This document shows positions 26,013-34,719 of a stretch of DNA of 64,000 nt, one piece after another (positions within the stretch are counted from its first letter, which is position 1; each line of letters starts with the position of its first letter). Source of the stretch: Afipia sp. OHSU_II-C1 (GTDB lineage: Bacteria > Pseudomonadota > Alphaproteobacteria > Rhizobiales > Xanthobacteraceae); assembly GCF_000497575.1 (NCBI RefSeq), contig NZ_APJI01000001.1, positions 186,001 through 250,000 of the forward strand, written 5' to 3'. The notes under the pieces were generated by a model. The model saw only the letters and a program-made list of their open reading frames with translations. It was not told the origin of the DNA and ran no database searches. Both the position numbers and the translations under genes were made by a program.

Positions 26013-27173
26013 ATGGACGCGCGAACACCAAAATCCGAAATTTCGGGATCGAAGAACTGGCGGCCCGATCGCTGCGATCGTGTGGCGCTCGTTCTTCAGG
26101 GTGGCGGCGCGCTCGGCGCTTATCAGGCCGGCGTGTATCAGGCCCTGCACGAAAGTGGCATGGAGCCAGACTGGGTTTGCGGCGTGTCGATCGGCGCGAT
26201 CAATTCCGCCATTATTGCAGGTAACCCACCGGAGCGACGTCTCGAACGGCTGCGGATGTTTTGGGATCGCATCACCAGCCGCAAGGTCTGGCACTACACG
26301 CCGGACGGAGACATCTATCGCAAGGCCCGCAACCTGACGAGCTCGTTCCTGACGACGACCATGGGCCAGCCGGGCTTCTTCAAGCCGCACGACGTCAATC
26401 CATGGTTCAGCCCGACCGGGGCCAGGACAGCAACCAGCTATTATGACACTGCGCCGCTGCGGGCATCGCTGCTCGAACTCGTCGATTTCGACTTGATCAA
26501 TTCACGCAAGATGCATTTCGCAGTCGGTGCGGTGAACGTCCTGACCGGAAATTTCTTGTACTTCGACAACAAGAAGGAAGTCATCGAACCTGAACACGTG
26601 ATGGCCAGCGGCGCGTTGCCGCCTGCCCTGCCCATGGTGAAGATCGGCACCGATCACTTCTGGGATGGCGGCATCGTTTCAAATACGCCGCTGCAGCATC
26701 TGCTCGATCAGGAAGACAAGATGAACTCCCTGGTGTTCCAGGTTGACCTGTTCAATGCCCGTGGAGCCCTGCCGCGCGATATTCAGGAGGTCATGGCTAG
26801 GCACAAGGACATCATGTACTCGTCCCGCACGCGCTATAATACCGACGTCTACAAGCGCATGAACAATCTGAAGACCGACTTCTACAAGGCGCTGCTGAAG
26901 GTCCCCGAAGACAAGCTGACCGATCACGAGCGCGCACTGCGCGACCGCTTCGCGGACCTGCCCGAAATCACCATCCTGCAGATGATCTATCAGCAGAAGG
27001 CCTATGAGGGCGATTCCAAAGACCACGAATTCTCGGCCACCTCGATGCGCGAGCACTGGCTGAGCGGTCTGGAGGATACGCGCCGCACACTGAAGCGGCG
27101 CGAATGGCTGGCGATGCCGGAGGCCGGCATGGGCCTTGTCGTTCATGACGTGCACCGCGAGAAGGATTACTGA
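26013..27173 (+). CDS. patatin-like phospholipase/hydrolase with DUF3734 tail
   Basis: 386-residue protein. The patatin domain shows the oxyanion loop QGGGALGAYQAG (about 24-35), the nucleophile elbow CGVSIGAIN (GXSXG), and the catalytic aspartate in WDGGIVSNTPL. After about residue 260 it carries the helical C-terminal extension (DUF3734-like) common in alphaproteobacterial patatins found beside ketone-body or polyhydroxybutyrate genes. ATG 26013 follows an AGGG ribosome site; the longer upstream frame has no domain. Likely an acyl-ester hydrolase acting on lipids or storage polymer; substrate inferred only. Confidence 0.88.
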   Translation: MDARTPKSEISGSKNWRPDRCDRVALVLQGGGALGAYQAGVYQALHESGMEPDWVCGVSIGAINSAIIAGNPPERRLERLRMFWDRITSRKVWHYTPDGDIYRKARNLTSSFLTTTMGQPGFFKPHDVNPWFSPTGARTATSYYDTAPLRASLLELVDFDLINSRKMHFAVGAVNVLTGNFLYFDNKKEVIEPEHVMASGALPPALPMVKIGTDHFWDGGIVSNTPLQHLLDQEDKMNSLVFQVDLFNARGALPRDIQEVMARHKDIMYSSRTRYNTDVYKRMNNLKTDFYKALLKVPEDKLTDHERALRDRFADLPEITILQMIYQQKAYEGDSKDHEFSATSMREHWLSGLEDTRRTLKRREWLAMPEAGMGLVVHDVHREKDY

Positions 27174-27202
27174 GCCTCCGCGCTCGCATCGCCGGACGGA
27201 AA

Positions 27203-27232
27203 AAAAAGCCCGCGCTCTTGCGCGGGCTTTTT
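27203..27232. terminator. bidirectional Rho-independent terminator
   Basis: AAAAAGCCCGCGC, loop TCTT, GCGCGGGCTTTTT: an 8-base GC stem extended by A/T pairs, with a T-run in both directions. It lies between the convergent patatin-like and PiT genes and should end both transcripts. Confidence 0.92.
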
Positions 27233-27258
27233 ATGTTGCCGCCGTTGCGGCAAGCTAA

Positions 27259-28887
27259 TCAGAACAGGTGCGAGAACAGCACATAGAGACCAGCCGACAG
27301 GCAGATCGCCGCCGGCAGCGTCAGCACCCAGGCCATAAGCAGGTTGCGGATAGTGGCCATCTGCAAGCCCGAGCCGTTGGCCGCCATTGTTCCGGCGACG
27401 CCAGACGACAGCACGTGTGTCGTCGAGACGGGAAGGCCGAAAATGTCCGCCGCGCCGATCGTCCCCGCAGCAACGAGTTCAGCAGATGCACCCTGCGCGT
27501 AGGTCAGGTGCGTCTTGCCGATCTTCTCGCCGACGGTGATGACGATACGCTTCCAGCCGATCATGGTGCCGAGACCCAGCGCGATCGCGACCGCGATTTT
27601 CACCCAGGTCGGGATGAACTTCGTGGCGCTGTCGAGCGAGCCTTTATAGGCATTGAGGGTTGCGACCTCTTCCTTGTTGAGATCGTTTTCCTTGTCCTTC
27701 ATCAGGAAGCGGATCGCCTCCGAAGTCAGGTACATGTCGTTGCGGGTGTTACCCACCGCCTCGGCAGGAACCTTGTTCAGCGTGCCGTACTTCTGCACCT
27801 GATCGCCGACGTCCTTCACGAGAACCGCCAGCGACGGATAGGTGCCTTCGTTGATCTTGTGCAGCGAAACATACTGAGTCACTACCGGGCGGGGATCGCC
27901 GATGATGCTATGACCGGCGCCCTTCGCAGCGATCACCTTTGACGCGGCTTCTGACGTCTGCTGAAACTTGATGACCTGCGATTCCGGCAAGGCGCGGTTC
28001 AGCGCGTAAGCGGTCGGCACAGTGCCGATCAGGATCAGCATGATCAGTCCCATGCCCTTCTGACCGTCGTTTGAGCCGTGCGCGAAGCTGACGCCGGTGC
28101 AGGTCGCGATGAGGATACCGCGAATCCACAGCGGCGGTGGCTTGTTGCCTTCCGGAGCAGCGTAAAGCGCCGGATTGCGAATAACGAACTTCAACACCAG
28201 CAACAGAAGTGCCGCCATGCAGAAGCCGAACAACGGCGAGAGCAACAGCGCGTAACCGATTTCCGTGGCCTTGGTCCAGTCGACACCCGAGGTACCATCG
28301 CGTCCACGCATGACCGCATTGGCGATACCAACACCGATGATCGAGCCGATCAGGGTGTGGGAGCTGGAAGCCGGAAGACCGAAGTACCAGGTGCCGAGAT
28401 TCCAGACGATGGCCGCGATCAAGAGCGCGAACACCATGGCGAAACCGGCGCTGCTTCCGACCTGAAGAATGAGCTCAACCGGCAGCAGCGAGACGATGCC
28501 GAAAGCAACCGCTCCGCTCGACAGCAAAACGCCGAGAAAGTTGAAGAAGCCCGACCACATCACGGCAAATTCCGCCGGCAGCGAATGGGTGTAGATCACC
28601 GTTGCGACGGCGTTGGCGGTGTCGTGGAAGCCGTTGACGAATTCGAAGCCGAGCGCAATCAGCAGCGCAACAAATAGCAGAATGTAGGGAAGATAGGTCG
28701 TGACCTTGGTGCCGGTGGCGTCGATATCGACGTAAATGCTGTAGGCAACGAATATTGCACCCGCCGCGAGGATGCCAAAAAACAGGATCATTGTGAGTGG
28801 ATTGAAGCCCTTGTCGAGATTGGGCCTGGAGGCCGGCTCGATGGGTTGCCCGTCGGCGATCCCGGAACTTAATGTAATGTCGCTCAT
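27259..28887 (-). CDS. pit: PiT-family inorganic phosphate transporter
   Basis: 542-residue phosphate permease of the PiT (PF01384) family, about ten membrane helices in two homologous halves. Signature repeats are VNGFHDTANAVATVIYT in the first half and IFGLPVSTTHVLSSGVAGTM in the second, with AHGSNDGQKGMGL between. A long hydrophilic insert of about 130 residues lies in the middle, as in other large bacterial PiT proteins. ATG 28887 is preceded by AAGGGG; the 21 codons upstream are probably leader. Low-affinity, proton-coupled phosphate (or metal-phosphate) uptake is expected. Confidence 0.9.
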   Translation of the reverse strand: MSDITLSSGIADGQPIEPASRPNLDKGFNPLTMILFFGILAAGAIFVAYSIYVDIDATGTKVTTYLPYILLFVALLIALGFEFVNGFHDTANAVATVIYTHSLPAEFAVMWSGFFNFLGVLLSSGAVAFGIVSLLPVELILQVGSSAGFAMVFALLIAAIVWNLGTWYFGLPASSSHTLIGSIIGVGIANAVMRGRDGTSGVDWTKATEIGYALLLSPLFGFCMAALLLLVLKFVIRNPALYAAPEGNKPPPLWIRGILIATCTGVSFAHGSNDGQKGMGLIMLILIGTVPTAYALNRALPESQVIKFQQTSEAASKVIAAKGAGHSIIGDPRPVVTQYVSLHKINEGTYPSLAVLVKDVGDQVQKYGTLNKVPAEAVGNTRNDMYLTSEAIRFLMKDKENDLNKEEVATLNAYKGSLDSATKFIPTWVKIAVAIALGLGTMIGWKRIVITVGEKIGKTHLTYAQGASAELVAAGTIGAADIFGLPVSTTHVLSSGVAGTMAANGSGLQMATIRNLLMAWVLTLPAAICLSAGLYVLFSHLF

Positions 28888-29058
28888 CTCATACCCCTTA
28901 TGAAACTCAGGGGTTCTTTTTGACCGGTTAGCTTGAAGGTTGGATGACACCTTTCATATCGGCACAGCGACGAGCGCAGATTTTCCGCAAATCGGCACAT
29001 CTCCCTTGAATTTGCCAATGGCGTGCGACGAGACTTAGAGATCTTCCAGAAATAGTGG

Positions 29059-30438
29059 CTACCGCAGCGTAGCCGGTTCATTTTGCTTGTCCGCCAGTTC
29101 AAGCACCCAGGCCAGGCTTACGCCCAAACCCAGACCGAGCAGTACGCTGACGAATAGAACCCCGATGGGAAATATACGGCCTGACTCCGGAGATGCTGTT
29201 GCACGGCTCAATATCCGGGGGCTGGTGTTGTCCGGTCGCACCTGCTGAGATCTGGCCAGGATAGCCTGATACGCCGCACGGTTTGCTTCGACATCGCGCT
29301 CCAGCTCCTTGAGGCGTGCGCTCGCGTCGTGCGTTTTGCTCAGGTTTTGTTTTGACGCTTCGAGACGGTTCTTGAGTTGCGTCACCGTCGCGCGGGCACG
29401 TTCCAGATCGGCTGTGACGGACTGAGCCACGTCCTGAATTTCGCCTTCCAATAACCGCCTGGCTTCGGCTGCCTGCAGCCTCGCGATCACGCGGTCGGGA
29501 TGGCGTGGCCCGAGCGTTTCGGACAGATCAATTTCCAGTCGTCTTGCCGCGACATAACGGCTTCTGAACGTCCCGATTGCCCCTCCCCTGATCGCATCCG
29601 GTATTCCGCCGCCATCCAGGATTTTCCGGGCACGCTGGAGCTGATTCACCGTCGAACGCAGACCGTTAACCTTGGCCTCAGCGGCAGCCACCTGCTCTGC
29701 AATCTGGCTCACCTGTTTCTCGGCGCCGGATTGCCCCGCAGCCACCATCGCCTGGCTATCATTGCGATATCTCTCATACCGCTGCTCGGCGTCTCGCAAG
29801 CGCGTCTGAAGTGTCTCCAGCCGTGCGCCGAGAGGCGCGACGTTGCCCGGCGTCGTTTCCACACCAACACGCCCCTGTGCCACATAGCTGTCCATCACTG
29901 CGTTGGCGATGCGCACTGAGGTTTCGCGATCCGGCGTAACGACCATGACGGTCACTGCATTCGAGTCTGGATTGCGGGCGGTGCTAACCGCACGATTCAA
30001 CTGTCGCAATGCCATGGAATGCGGCTCAGCGGCGGGAACAACTCCAACACCGGCAAGAAGCGCGAAGAGAATCCCCTTCGACCTGCCGCCAAAAAGCGGA
30101 TCGGTATCGAGCTTCTCTTTTGCGACAACCCTGTCGAGGACGCTGCGCGACGTCAGTGCGCTGATCTGGCTGTCCATGCCAACCCTGACAATGTCTGGGC
30201 TGACCGGCTGGCCGGCTGCAGCTTGCGCAGGCAGGTCGAGCAGAAGTTGCCCGGACGCAACATATTTGGGAGCCGATAGCAGTATCCAGGCAAGGCTGAT
30301 CGCGGCACAAATGGCGGCTACCGCGCCGATAAACGCCGCCCTCCGGCGCAGCATCGTTGCGAAGCCGTGCACATCCAGGGCGGGGACCTGAATCCGGGAC
30401 AGGTACGCATCGCGCCTGTCGTTTTCAGAAATCGCCAT
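29059..30438 (-). CDS. Wzz/GumC-family exopolysaccharide chain-length/export protein
   Basis: 459-residue inner-membrane protein. A first membrane helix near 34-54 (AFIGAVAAICAAISLAWILL) is followed by the periplasmic Wzz domain. A long coiled-coil region (about 190-390, rich in A, E, R, L heptads) comes next, then a second membrane helix near 420-445. This is the polysaccharide co-polymerase layout. No tyrosine-kinase domain (Walker motifs or tyrosine tail) follows, unlike full-length BY-kinases, so it would need a separate kinase. No polysaccharide genes lie nearby, making it an orphan here. Confidence 0.82.
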   Translation of the reverse strand: MAISENDRRDAYLSRIQVPALDVHGFATMLRRRAAFIGAVAAICAAISLAWILLSAPKYVASGQLLLDLPAQAAAGQPVSPDIVRVGMDSQISALTSRSVLDRVVAKEKLDTDPLFGGRSKGILFALLAGVGVVPAAEPHSMALRQLNRAVSTARNPDSNAVTVMVVTPDRETSVRIANAVMDSYVAQGRVGVETTPGNVAPLGARLETLQTRLRDAEQRYERYRNDSQAMVAAGQSGAEKQVSQIAEQVAAAEAKVNGLRSTVNQLQRARKILDGGGIPDAIRGGAIGTFRSRYVAARRLEIDLSETLGPRHPDRVIARLQAAEARRLLEGEIQDVAQSVTADLERARATVTQLKNRLEASKQNLSKTHDASARLKELERDVEANRAAYQAILARSQQVRPDNTSPRILSRATASPESGRIFPIGVLFVSVLLGLGLGVSLAWVLELADKQNEPATLR

Positions 30439-30538
30439 ACAATGTCCCTACGCTACGCGTCTTGGGACGGGATAATCCGATAAATCAGCAGTCTTGGCGA
30501 GACCAATGCCCGTCTAAACGGCGCAAAAATGCCCCTCG

Positions 30539-31312
30539 TCAGCGCTCGACGAATGCCTTTTCGACGACAAATTCGCCGGGTTCGCCGTGATTGCCTTCGG
30601 CGAATCCCTTGGCGAGCAGTAACGTCCGCGTGTCCTGAAGCAGCGCTGGGCTGCCGCAGATCATGACACGGTCGTGTGCGGCCTCCAGCGGAGCGAGCCC
30701 GGCATCGCTGAACAACTTGCCCGACGTCATCAGATCGGTGATCCGGCCGCGATTGCGAAACGGATCGCGCGTCACCGTGGGATAGTAGATCAATTGGTTG
30801 CGAACCAGCTCGCCAATCAGATCGTCCTTGGGCAGCCGTTCGGTGATCATCTCGCCATATGCAAGCTCGGCGACACGGCGGCAGCCGTGCAGCAGCACCA
30901 CCTTTTCGAAGCGATCGTAGGTTTCCGGGTCCTTGATGACGCTAAGGAACGGCGCAAGCCCCGTCCCGGTGCCAACCAGATAGAGATTCCGGCCACTCTT
31001 GAGATTGTCGATCACCAGCGTACCGGTGGCCTTGCGCCCAACAATAATCTGATCGCCTTCCTTCAGATGCTGAAGCCGCGAGGTCAGCGGACCGTCCGGC
31101 ACCTTGATAGAAAAAAACTCCAGCCGGTCCTCGTAATTGGCGCTCGCAACGCTATAGGCGCGCAGCAGCGGCTTCTCACCGACCTTCAGGCCGATCATTG
31201 TGAATTCGCCGTTGCGGAATCGGAATGATGGATCGCGCGTCGTCGTGAAACTGAACAGCGTGTCGGTCCAGTGATGAACGCTGAGGACGCTTTCCTGATT
31301 GAAATTGCTCAT
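30539..31312 (-). CDS. fpr: ferredoxin-NADP(+) reductase
   Basis: 257-residue flavoprotein of the bacterial FPR type. The FAD-binding motif is RAYSVASANYEDRLEFFSIKV and the NADP site is YLVGTGTGLAPFLSVI. The C-terminus ends VVEKAFVER, the extension typical of subclass I bacterial/rhizobial enzymes. It exchanges electrons between NADPH and ferredoxin or flavodoxin, often in oxidative stress. It is transcribed away from the enamidase gene across a 172-base gap holding a candidate operator, so it might also feed electrons to the ferredoxin-type 6-hydroxynicotinate reductase; that link is a hypothesis. Confidence 0.93.
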   Translation of the reverse strand: MSNFNQESVLSVHHWTDTLFSFTTTRDPSFRFRNGEFTMIGLKVGEKPLLRAYSVASANYEDRLEFFSIKVPDGPLTSRLQHLKEGDQIIVGRKATGTLVIDNLKSGRNLYLVGTGTGLAPFLSVIKDPETYDRFEKVVLLHGCRRVAELAYGEMITERLPKDDLIGELVRNQLIYYPTVTRDPFRNRGRITDLMTSGKLFSDAGLAPLEAAHDRVMICGSPALLQDTRTLLLAKGFAEGNHGEPGEFVVEKAFVER

Positions 31313-31381
31313 CTCGCTTGATCCGGTGTACGGGGCAACGACGGGGAAAAATCAGAAACGCGGAGACAGATTGCCTCGCCA

Positions 31382-31403
31382 ATTCATTTGTGTACTAATG
31401 AAT
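31382..31403. promoter_or_regulatory. inverted repeat upstream of enamidase, candidate operator
   Basis: ATTCATT (31382-31388) and AATGAAT (31397-31403) are perfect complements around an 8-base spacer. Inside it, 31387-31398 (TTTGTGTACTAA) matches 10 of 12 bases of the palindrome in front of nicA (TTTGTATACAAA at 41803-41814). The site lies 80 bases before the enamidase ATG in the gap shared with fpr. GntR of the FadR type (consensus TnGTnnnACnA) or the local MarR could bind; which one is not shown. Confidence 0.5.
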
Positions 31404-31484
31404 AATCCAGCTTGATACCGCCGTCAAGCCGCGCTCAAGTTGGAGCCGACCCGCTGAAAAAGCATTGCACGGAAGGAAAAATCC

Positions 31485-32684
31485 ATGGCCAACGATGCGC
31501 CCCAGGACACCACCGGCCCGATCAAACTGGTGATCAGGAATATCGGTCTGATCCTGAGCGGAGCCATGGAGCAGCCGATCCTGGACGCCGACACCATCGT
31601 CGCGGAGAACGGCAAGATTACCGCGATCGGGCGGGCCAAGGACATCGACGCCGAGGGCGCGACCACTGTCATCGACGCCAACGGAACGACGGTCACCCCC
31701 GGCCTGATCGACAGCCACGTCCACCCTGTCGCCGGCGACTGGACCCCGCGGCAGAACCAGATCGGCTGGATCGACAGCTTTCTGAACGGCGGCGTCACCA
31801 CCATGATCTCGGCCGGCGAGGTGCACATGCCCGGCCGTCCGCGCGACGTGGTTGGCGTCAAGGCGATGGCGATCTTCGCTCAGCGTGCGTTCGACAATCT
31901 GCGCCCCGGCGGCGTCAAGGTTCATGCCGGGGCACCGGTGATCGAACCCGGGATGACAGAAGAGGATTTCAAGGAATTGGCGGCAGCCGGCGTCAGGCTG
32001 CTCGGAGAAGTCGGTCTCGGCGGCGTCAAGGATGGCCCGACCGCGCGCAAGATGGTGGCATGGGCACGCAAATACGGGATCCAAAGCACGATCCACACCG
32101 GCGGCCCGTCGATTCCCGGATCCGGCCTGATTGACGCAGACGTGGTGCTTGAAGCCGACACCGACGTTGTCGGCCACATCAACGGCGGCCATACAGCCCT
32201 CCCCGACAGCCAGATCCGATGCATCTGCGAAGGCTGCAAGCGGGGCCTTGAACTGGTTCATAATGGCAACGAACGCTCAGCCCTTTACACCCTGCGCATA
32301 GCCCGCGAGATGAAGGAGCTGAACCGTGTCATTCTCGGCACGGACGCTCCCGCAGGTTCAGGCGTGCAGCCACTCGGCATTCTGCGCATGGTATCGCTGC
32401 TGTCGTCACTTGGCGATGTACCGGCGGAAATCGCATTCTGTTTTGCCACCGGCAACACCGCGCGGATGCGCGCGCTCGACTGCGGCATGATTGAAGTTGG
32501 GCGCGCCGCAGACTTCGTTATCATGGACAAGGCCCAGCATTCCGCCGGCAAGAACATTCTGGACAGCGTTCAGCTTGGCGATCTGCCCGGCATCGGCATG
32601 ACGATCATCGATGGCATTGTCCGCACGCATCGCAGCCGCAACACACCGCCTGCAACAAAAGTGCCGGAGATCGTCGCGCACTAG
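31485..32684 (+). CDS. ena: enamidase (6-oxo-1,4,5,6-tetrahydronicotinate amidohydrolase)
   Basis: 399-residue amidohydrolase-superfamily enzyme. Metal-site residues are visible as H78 and H80 (IDSHVHP), E175 (GEVGLGG), H204 (STIHTGG), H231 (GHINGGH) and D287 (GTDAPAG). Segments such as GGVTTMISAGEVHMPGRPRD, HTGGPSIPGSG and the SRNTPPA tail closely resemble the Fe/Zn enamidase of Eubacterium barkeri, which opens 1,4,5,6-tetrahydro-6-oxonicotinate to 2-formylglutarate and ammonia. A good ribosome site (AAGGAAAAATCC) precedes the ATG. The gene encoding the preceding step, 6-hydroxynicotinate reductase, is 9 kb away, with the MarR and LIV genes between on the opposite strand. Substrate is inferred from similarity and context. 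Confidence 0.82.
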   Translation: MANDAPQDTTGPIKLVIRNIGLILSGAMEQPILDADTIVAENGKITAIGRAKDIDAEGATTVIDANGTTVTPGLIDSHVHPVAGDWTPRQNQIGWIDSFLNGGVTTMISAGEVHMPGRPRDVVGVKAMAIFAQRAFDNLRPGGVKVHAGAPVIEPGMTEEDFKELAAAGVRLLGEVGLGGVKDGPTARKMVAWARKYGIQSTIHTGGPSIPGSGLIDADVVLEADTDVVGHINGGHTALPDSQIRCICEGCKRGLELVHNGNERSALYTLRIAREMKELNRVILGTDAPAGSGVQPLGILRMVSLLSSLGDVPAEIAFCFATGNTARMRALDCGMIEVGRAADFVIMDKAQHSAGKNILDSVQLGDLPGIGMTIIDGIVRTHRSRNTPPATKVPEIVAH

Positions 32685-32695
32685 TCAGCGGGACA

Positions 32696-33178
32696 TCATC
32701 GCAGCTTGTTCAGAAGCGCAACGAAGATTTCACGCTCCTTCGCATCGAGCGGCGCAAGGGTTTCCTTTGAGATCGCCAGTGCATTTGGAGCGGCTTTGTC
32801 TGCCAACGCCTGTCCCGCCCGCGTCAGGCTGACGAGAAGCCGGCGGCCATCCTGCGGGTCCGAGCTGGTTTCTGTTAGCCCACGGGCAGTCAGTCGATCG
32901 ATCACGCCCTTGATAGTGGCAACGTCCATCGCGGTGAGGCGTCCAAGCTGGTTCTGTGAACATGGGCCGGTTTCGGTCAGCTTCGCCAAAGCCGCCCATT
33001 GCGTCGGCGTAAGGTTGATGCCGATTTCCCTTGCGAAGATCGCCGCGTGACGCTGCCAGACCTGACGCAAGACGAAGCCGATCTGATCCTCAAGCACATA
33101 GGGCTGCTTCTTCGGACTTCTCCTCGGAGGAGCACCCTTGGTCGGCGCGGCAATCTTGTTCTGAGCGGCCTTGGCCAT
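32696..33178 (-). CDS. MarR-family transcriptional regulator
   Basis: 160-residue winged-helix protein of the MarR family: an N-terminal basic arm (AAPTKGAPPRRSPKK), then QWAALAKLTETGPCSQNQLGRLTAMDVATIKGVIDRLTARGL as the DNA-binding part, and a dimer helix at both ends. It is the last gene of the leftward reductase/LIV transporter series, 48 bases after livF, and faces the enamidase stop. In Pseudomonas and Bordetella, MarR proteins NicR and BpsR respond to 6-hydroxynicotinate, so a similar effector is a reasonable guess here. Confidence 0.85.
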   Translation of the reverse strand: MAKAAQNKIAAPTKGAPPRRSPKKQPYVLEDQIGFVLRQVWQRHAAIFAREIGINLTPTQWAALAKLTETGPCSQNQLGRLTAMDVATIKGVIDRLTARGLTETSSDPQDGRRLLVSLTRAGQALADKAAPNALAISKETLAPLDAKEREIFVALLNKLR

Positions 33179-33226
33179 TCCGTTCCCCTCATCCTGTCTT
33201 CATCCGGCAGATACTGATCGCAAGAA

Positions 33227-33931
33227 TCACACCGCCAGATGGGCGTCACGTATGTCTGGACGCGCCTCAAGTTCGCTCATGGTGCCGCTGAAGCAAATTC
33301 GCCCGCGCTCGATGATATAGGCGCGGTCGGAAATCAGGTTGGCGAAATGAAGATTCTGTTCGGACACAACGATGCTGACGCCCTCTTTCTTCATCGCAAG
33401 AATGGCGCCTACCATCTGCTCGACGATCTTCGGCGACAATCCTTCCGAGGGCTCGTCAAGCAGGACCAGGGATGGATTTCCCATCAAAGTCCGGGCAATG
33501 GTCAGCATCTGCTGTTCGCCGCCGCTCATGCGTCCACCCATCCGGCCGCGCATCTCGCCGAGATTCGGAAACAGCGTGAACAGCTTTTCGCGGGTCCACT
33601 GCGGAGCATTCTGGCGCGGCGGTTGACGGCCAACCTCCAGATTCTCTTCCACCGTGAGATCGGTGAATATACGGCGCTCCTCCGGCACATAACCGAGCCC
33701 CCCACGCACAATGGCATGGGTCGGTTGAGCCGAAACATCCTTTCCCTCGAACACGATCTGACCTTCACGCTGTTCGACTAAGCCGACGATCGACCGGAAC
33801 GTAGTCGACTTCCCCGCTCCGTTGCGGCCCAGAAGCGCCACGACCTCTCCATCGCCGACCTCAAGGGCGACATCGAACAGGATGTGAGCCGGGCCGTAGT
33901 AGCTGTTGAGTCTCTGAACCGAGAGCTTCAT
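33227..33931 (-). CDS. livF: branched-chain-type ABC transporter ATP-binding protein (LivF-like)
   Basis: 234-residue ABC ATPase with Walker A GRNGAGKSTT, signature MSGGEQQML and Walker B LVLLDEPSEGL. LivF-type traits are YVPEERRIFTDLTVEENL and the short C-terminus. With LivG it powers the fused permease at 34716-36602. Its ATG overlaps the livG stop (ATGA), so the two are made together. Substrate of this LIV/HAAT system is set by the binding protein at 36660; given the gene context it may be a pyridine carboxylate rather than an amino acid. Confidence 0.9.
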   Translation of the reverse strand: MKLSVQRLNSYYGPAHILFDVALEVGDGEVVALLGRNGAGKSTTFRSIVGLVEQREGQIVFEGKDVSAQPTHAIVRGGLGYVPEERRIFTDLTVEENLEVGRQPPRQNAPQWTREKLFTLFPNLGEMRGRMGGRMSGGEQQMLTIARTLMGNPSLVLLDEPSEGLSPKIVEQMVGAILAMKKEGVSIVVSEQNLHFANLISDRAYIIERGRICFSGTMSELEARPDIRDAHLAV

Positions 33932-34719
33932 GCGGGCGTTCCCTCCCGGTGACGCGCATCGTAAACCAGCCCCTCGCCGAGATAGATCGCTCGGACTTGG
34001 GGATTTCGCCGAACTTCCTCTGGCGTCCCCTCCGCGATCAGTGAGCCCCGATTGAGTACAAGGATGCGATCGGCGTGCTCGAACACCACATCCATGTCGT
34101 GCTCGGTGAACAGAACACCGATCGATTTCTCGCGGGCGATGCGCGCGGTCAACCGCATCAGTTCGACGCGCTCGCGTGGCGCCATGCCGGCCGTCGGTTC
34201 ATCCATCAAAAGGAGTTTGGGCTGATTGGCGAGTGCGATCGCGAGTTCGAGGCGCTTGAGGTCGCCATAGGCAAGTTCGCCGCACGGGCGCTCTGCGTAG
34301 CCGCTCATGCCAACAAGGTCGAGCAGCCGGTTTGCTTCGGCGCACTCAAAGCCTGGCGTGGAACGCCACATGTTGAAGAGCTGCGCGTTGTAAGAGATCA
34401 GCGGAACCTGGACGTTCTCGCGCACCGTCATGGTGGGGAACGTAGCGGTGATCTGGAATGTGCGGCCGACGCCAAGCCGCCAGATCGCACGCGGCTTCTT
34501 TCCAGTCGTGTCATTACCCAACAGATTGATCCGGCCACTGTCCGGAACATTCTGGCCATTGAGCATGTCAAAGCATGTGCTTTTGCCGGCTCCGTTGGGT
34601 CCGATCAGCGCAAGAATTTCGCCGGCCGCAAGGGAAAACGACACGCCGCGCACCGCATGAACGCCGCCATACGATTTGGTCAAGCCTTCGACTGACAGAA
34701 GTTTAGGTGCAGCACTCAT
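33928..34719 (-). CDS. livG: branched-chain-type ABC transporter ATP-binding protein (LivG-like)
   Basis: 263-residue ABC ATPase with Walker A GPNGAGKST, the long LivG insertion (FPTMTVRENVQVPLISYNAQLFNMWRS region), a degenerate signature CGELAYGDLKRLELA and Walker B LLLMDEPTAGM. ATG 34719 overlaps the stop of the fused permease in an ATGA junction, which fixes the start; the 50 codons upstream are inside the permease gene. Acts as the second ATPase with LivF. Confidence 0.9.
   Translation of the reverse strand: MSAAPKLLSVEGLTKSYGGVHAVRGVSFSLAAGEILALIGPNGAGKSTCFDMLNGQNVPDSGRINLLGNDTTGKKPRAIWRLGVGRTFQITATFPTMTVRENVQVPLISYNAQLFNMWRSTPGFECAEANRLLDLVGMSGYAERPCGELAYGDLKRLELAIALANQPKLLLMDEPTAGMAPRERVELMRLTARIAREKSIGVLFTEHDMDVVFEHADRILVLNRGSLIAEGTPEEVRRNPQVRAIYLGEGLVYDARHREGTPA

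Noticed and set aside
28921-28960. Possible Pho box upstream of the PiT gene (GTGTCAT on the minus strand)
   Set aside because: Only one half resembles CTGTCAT; the second half matches poorly, so no PhoB site is claimed.
29059-30438. Bacterial tyrosine kinase (BY-kinase) of polysaccharide synthesis
   Set aside because: The protein has the Wzz domain and two membrane helices but ends soon after the second helix, with no Walker motifs or tyrosine cluster.
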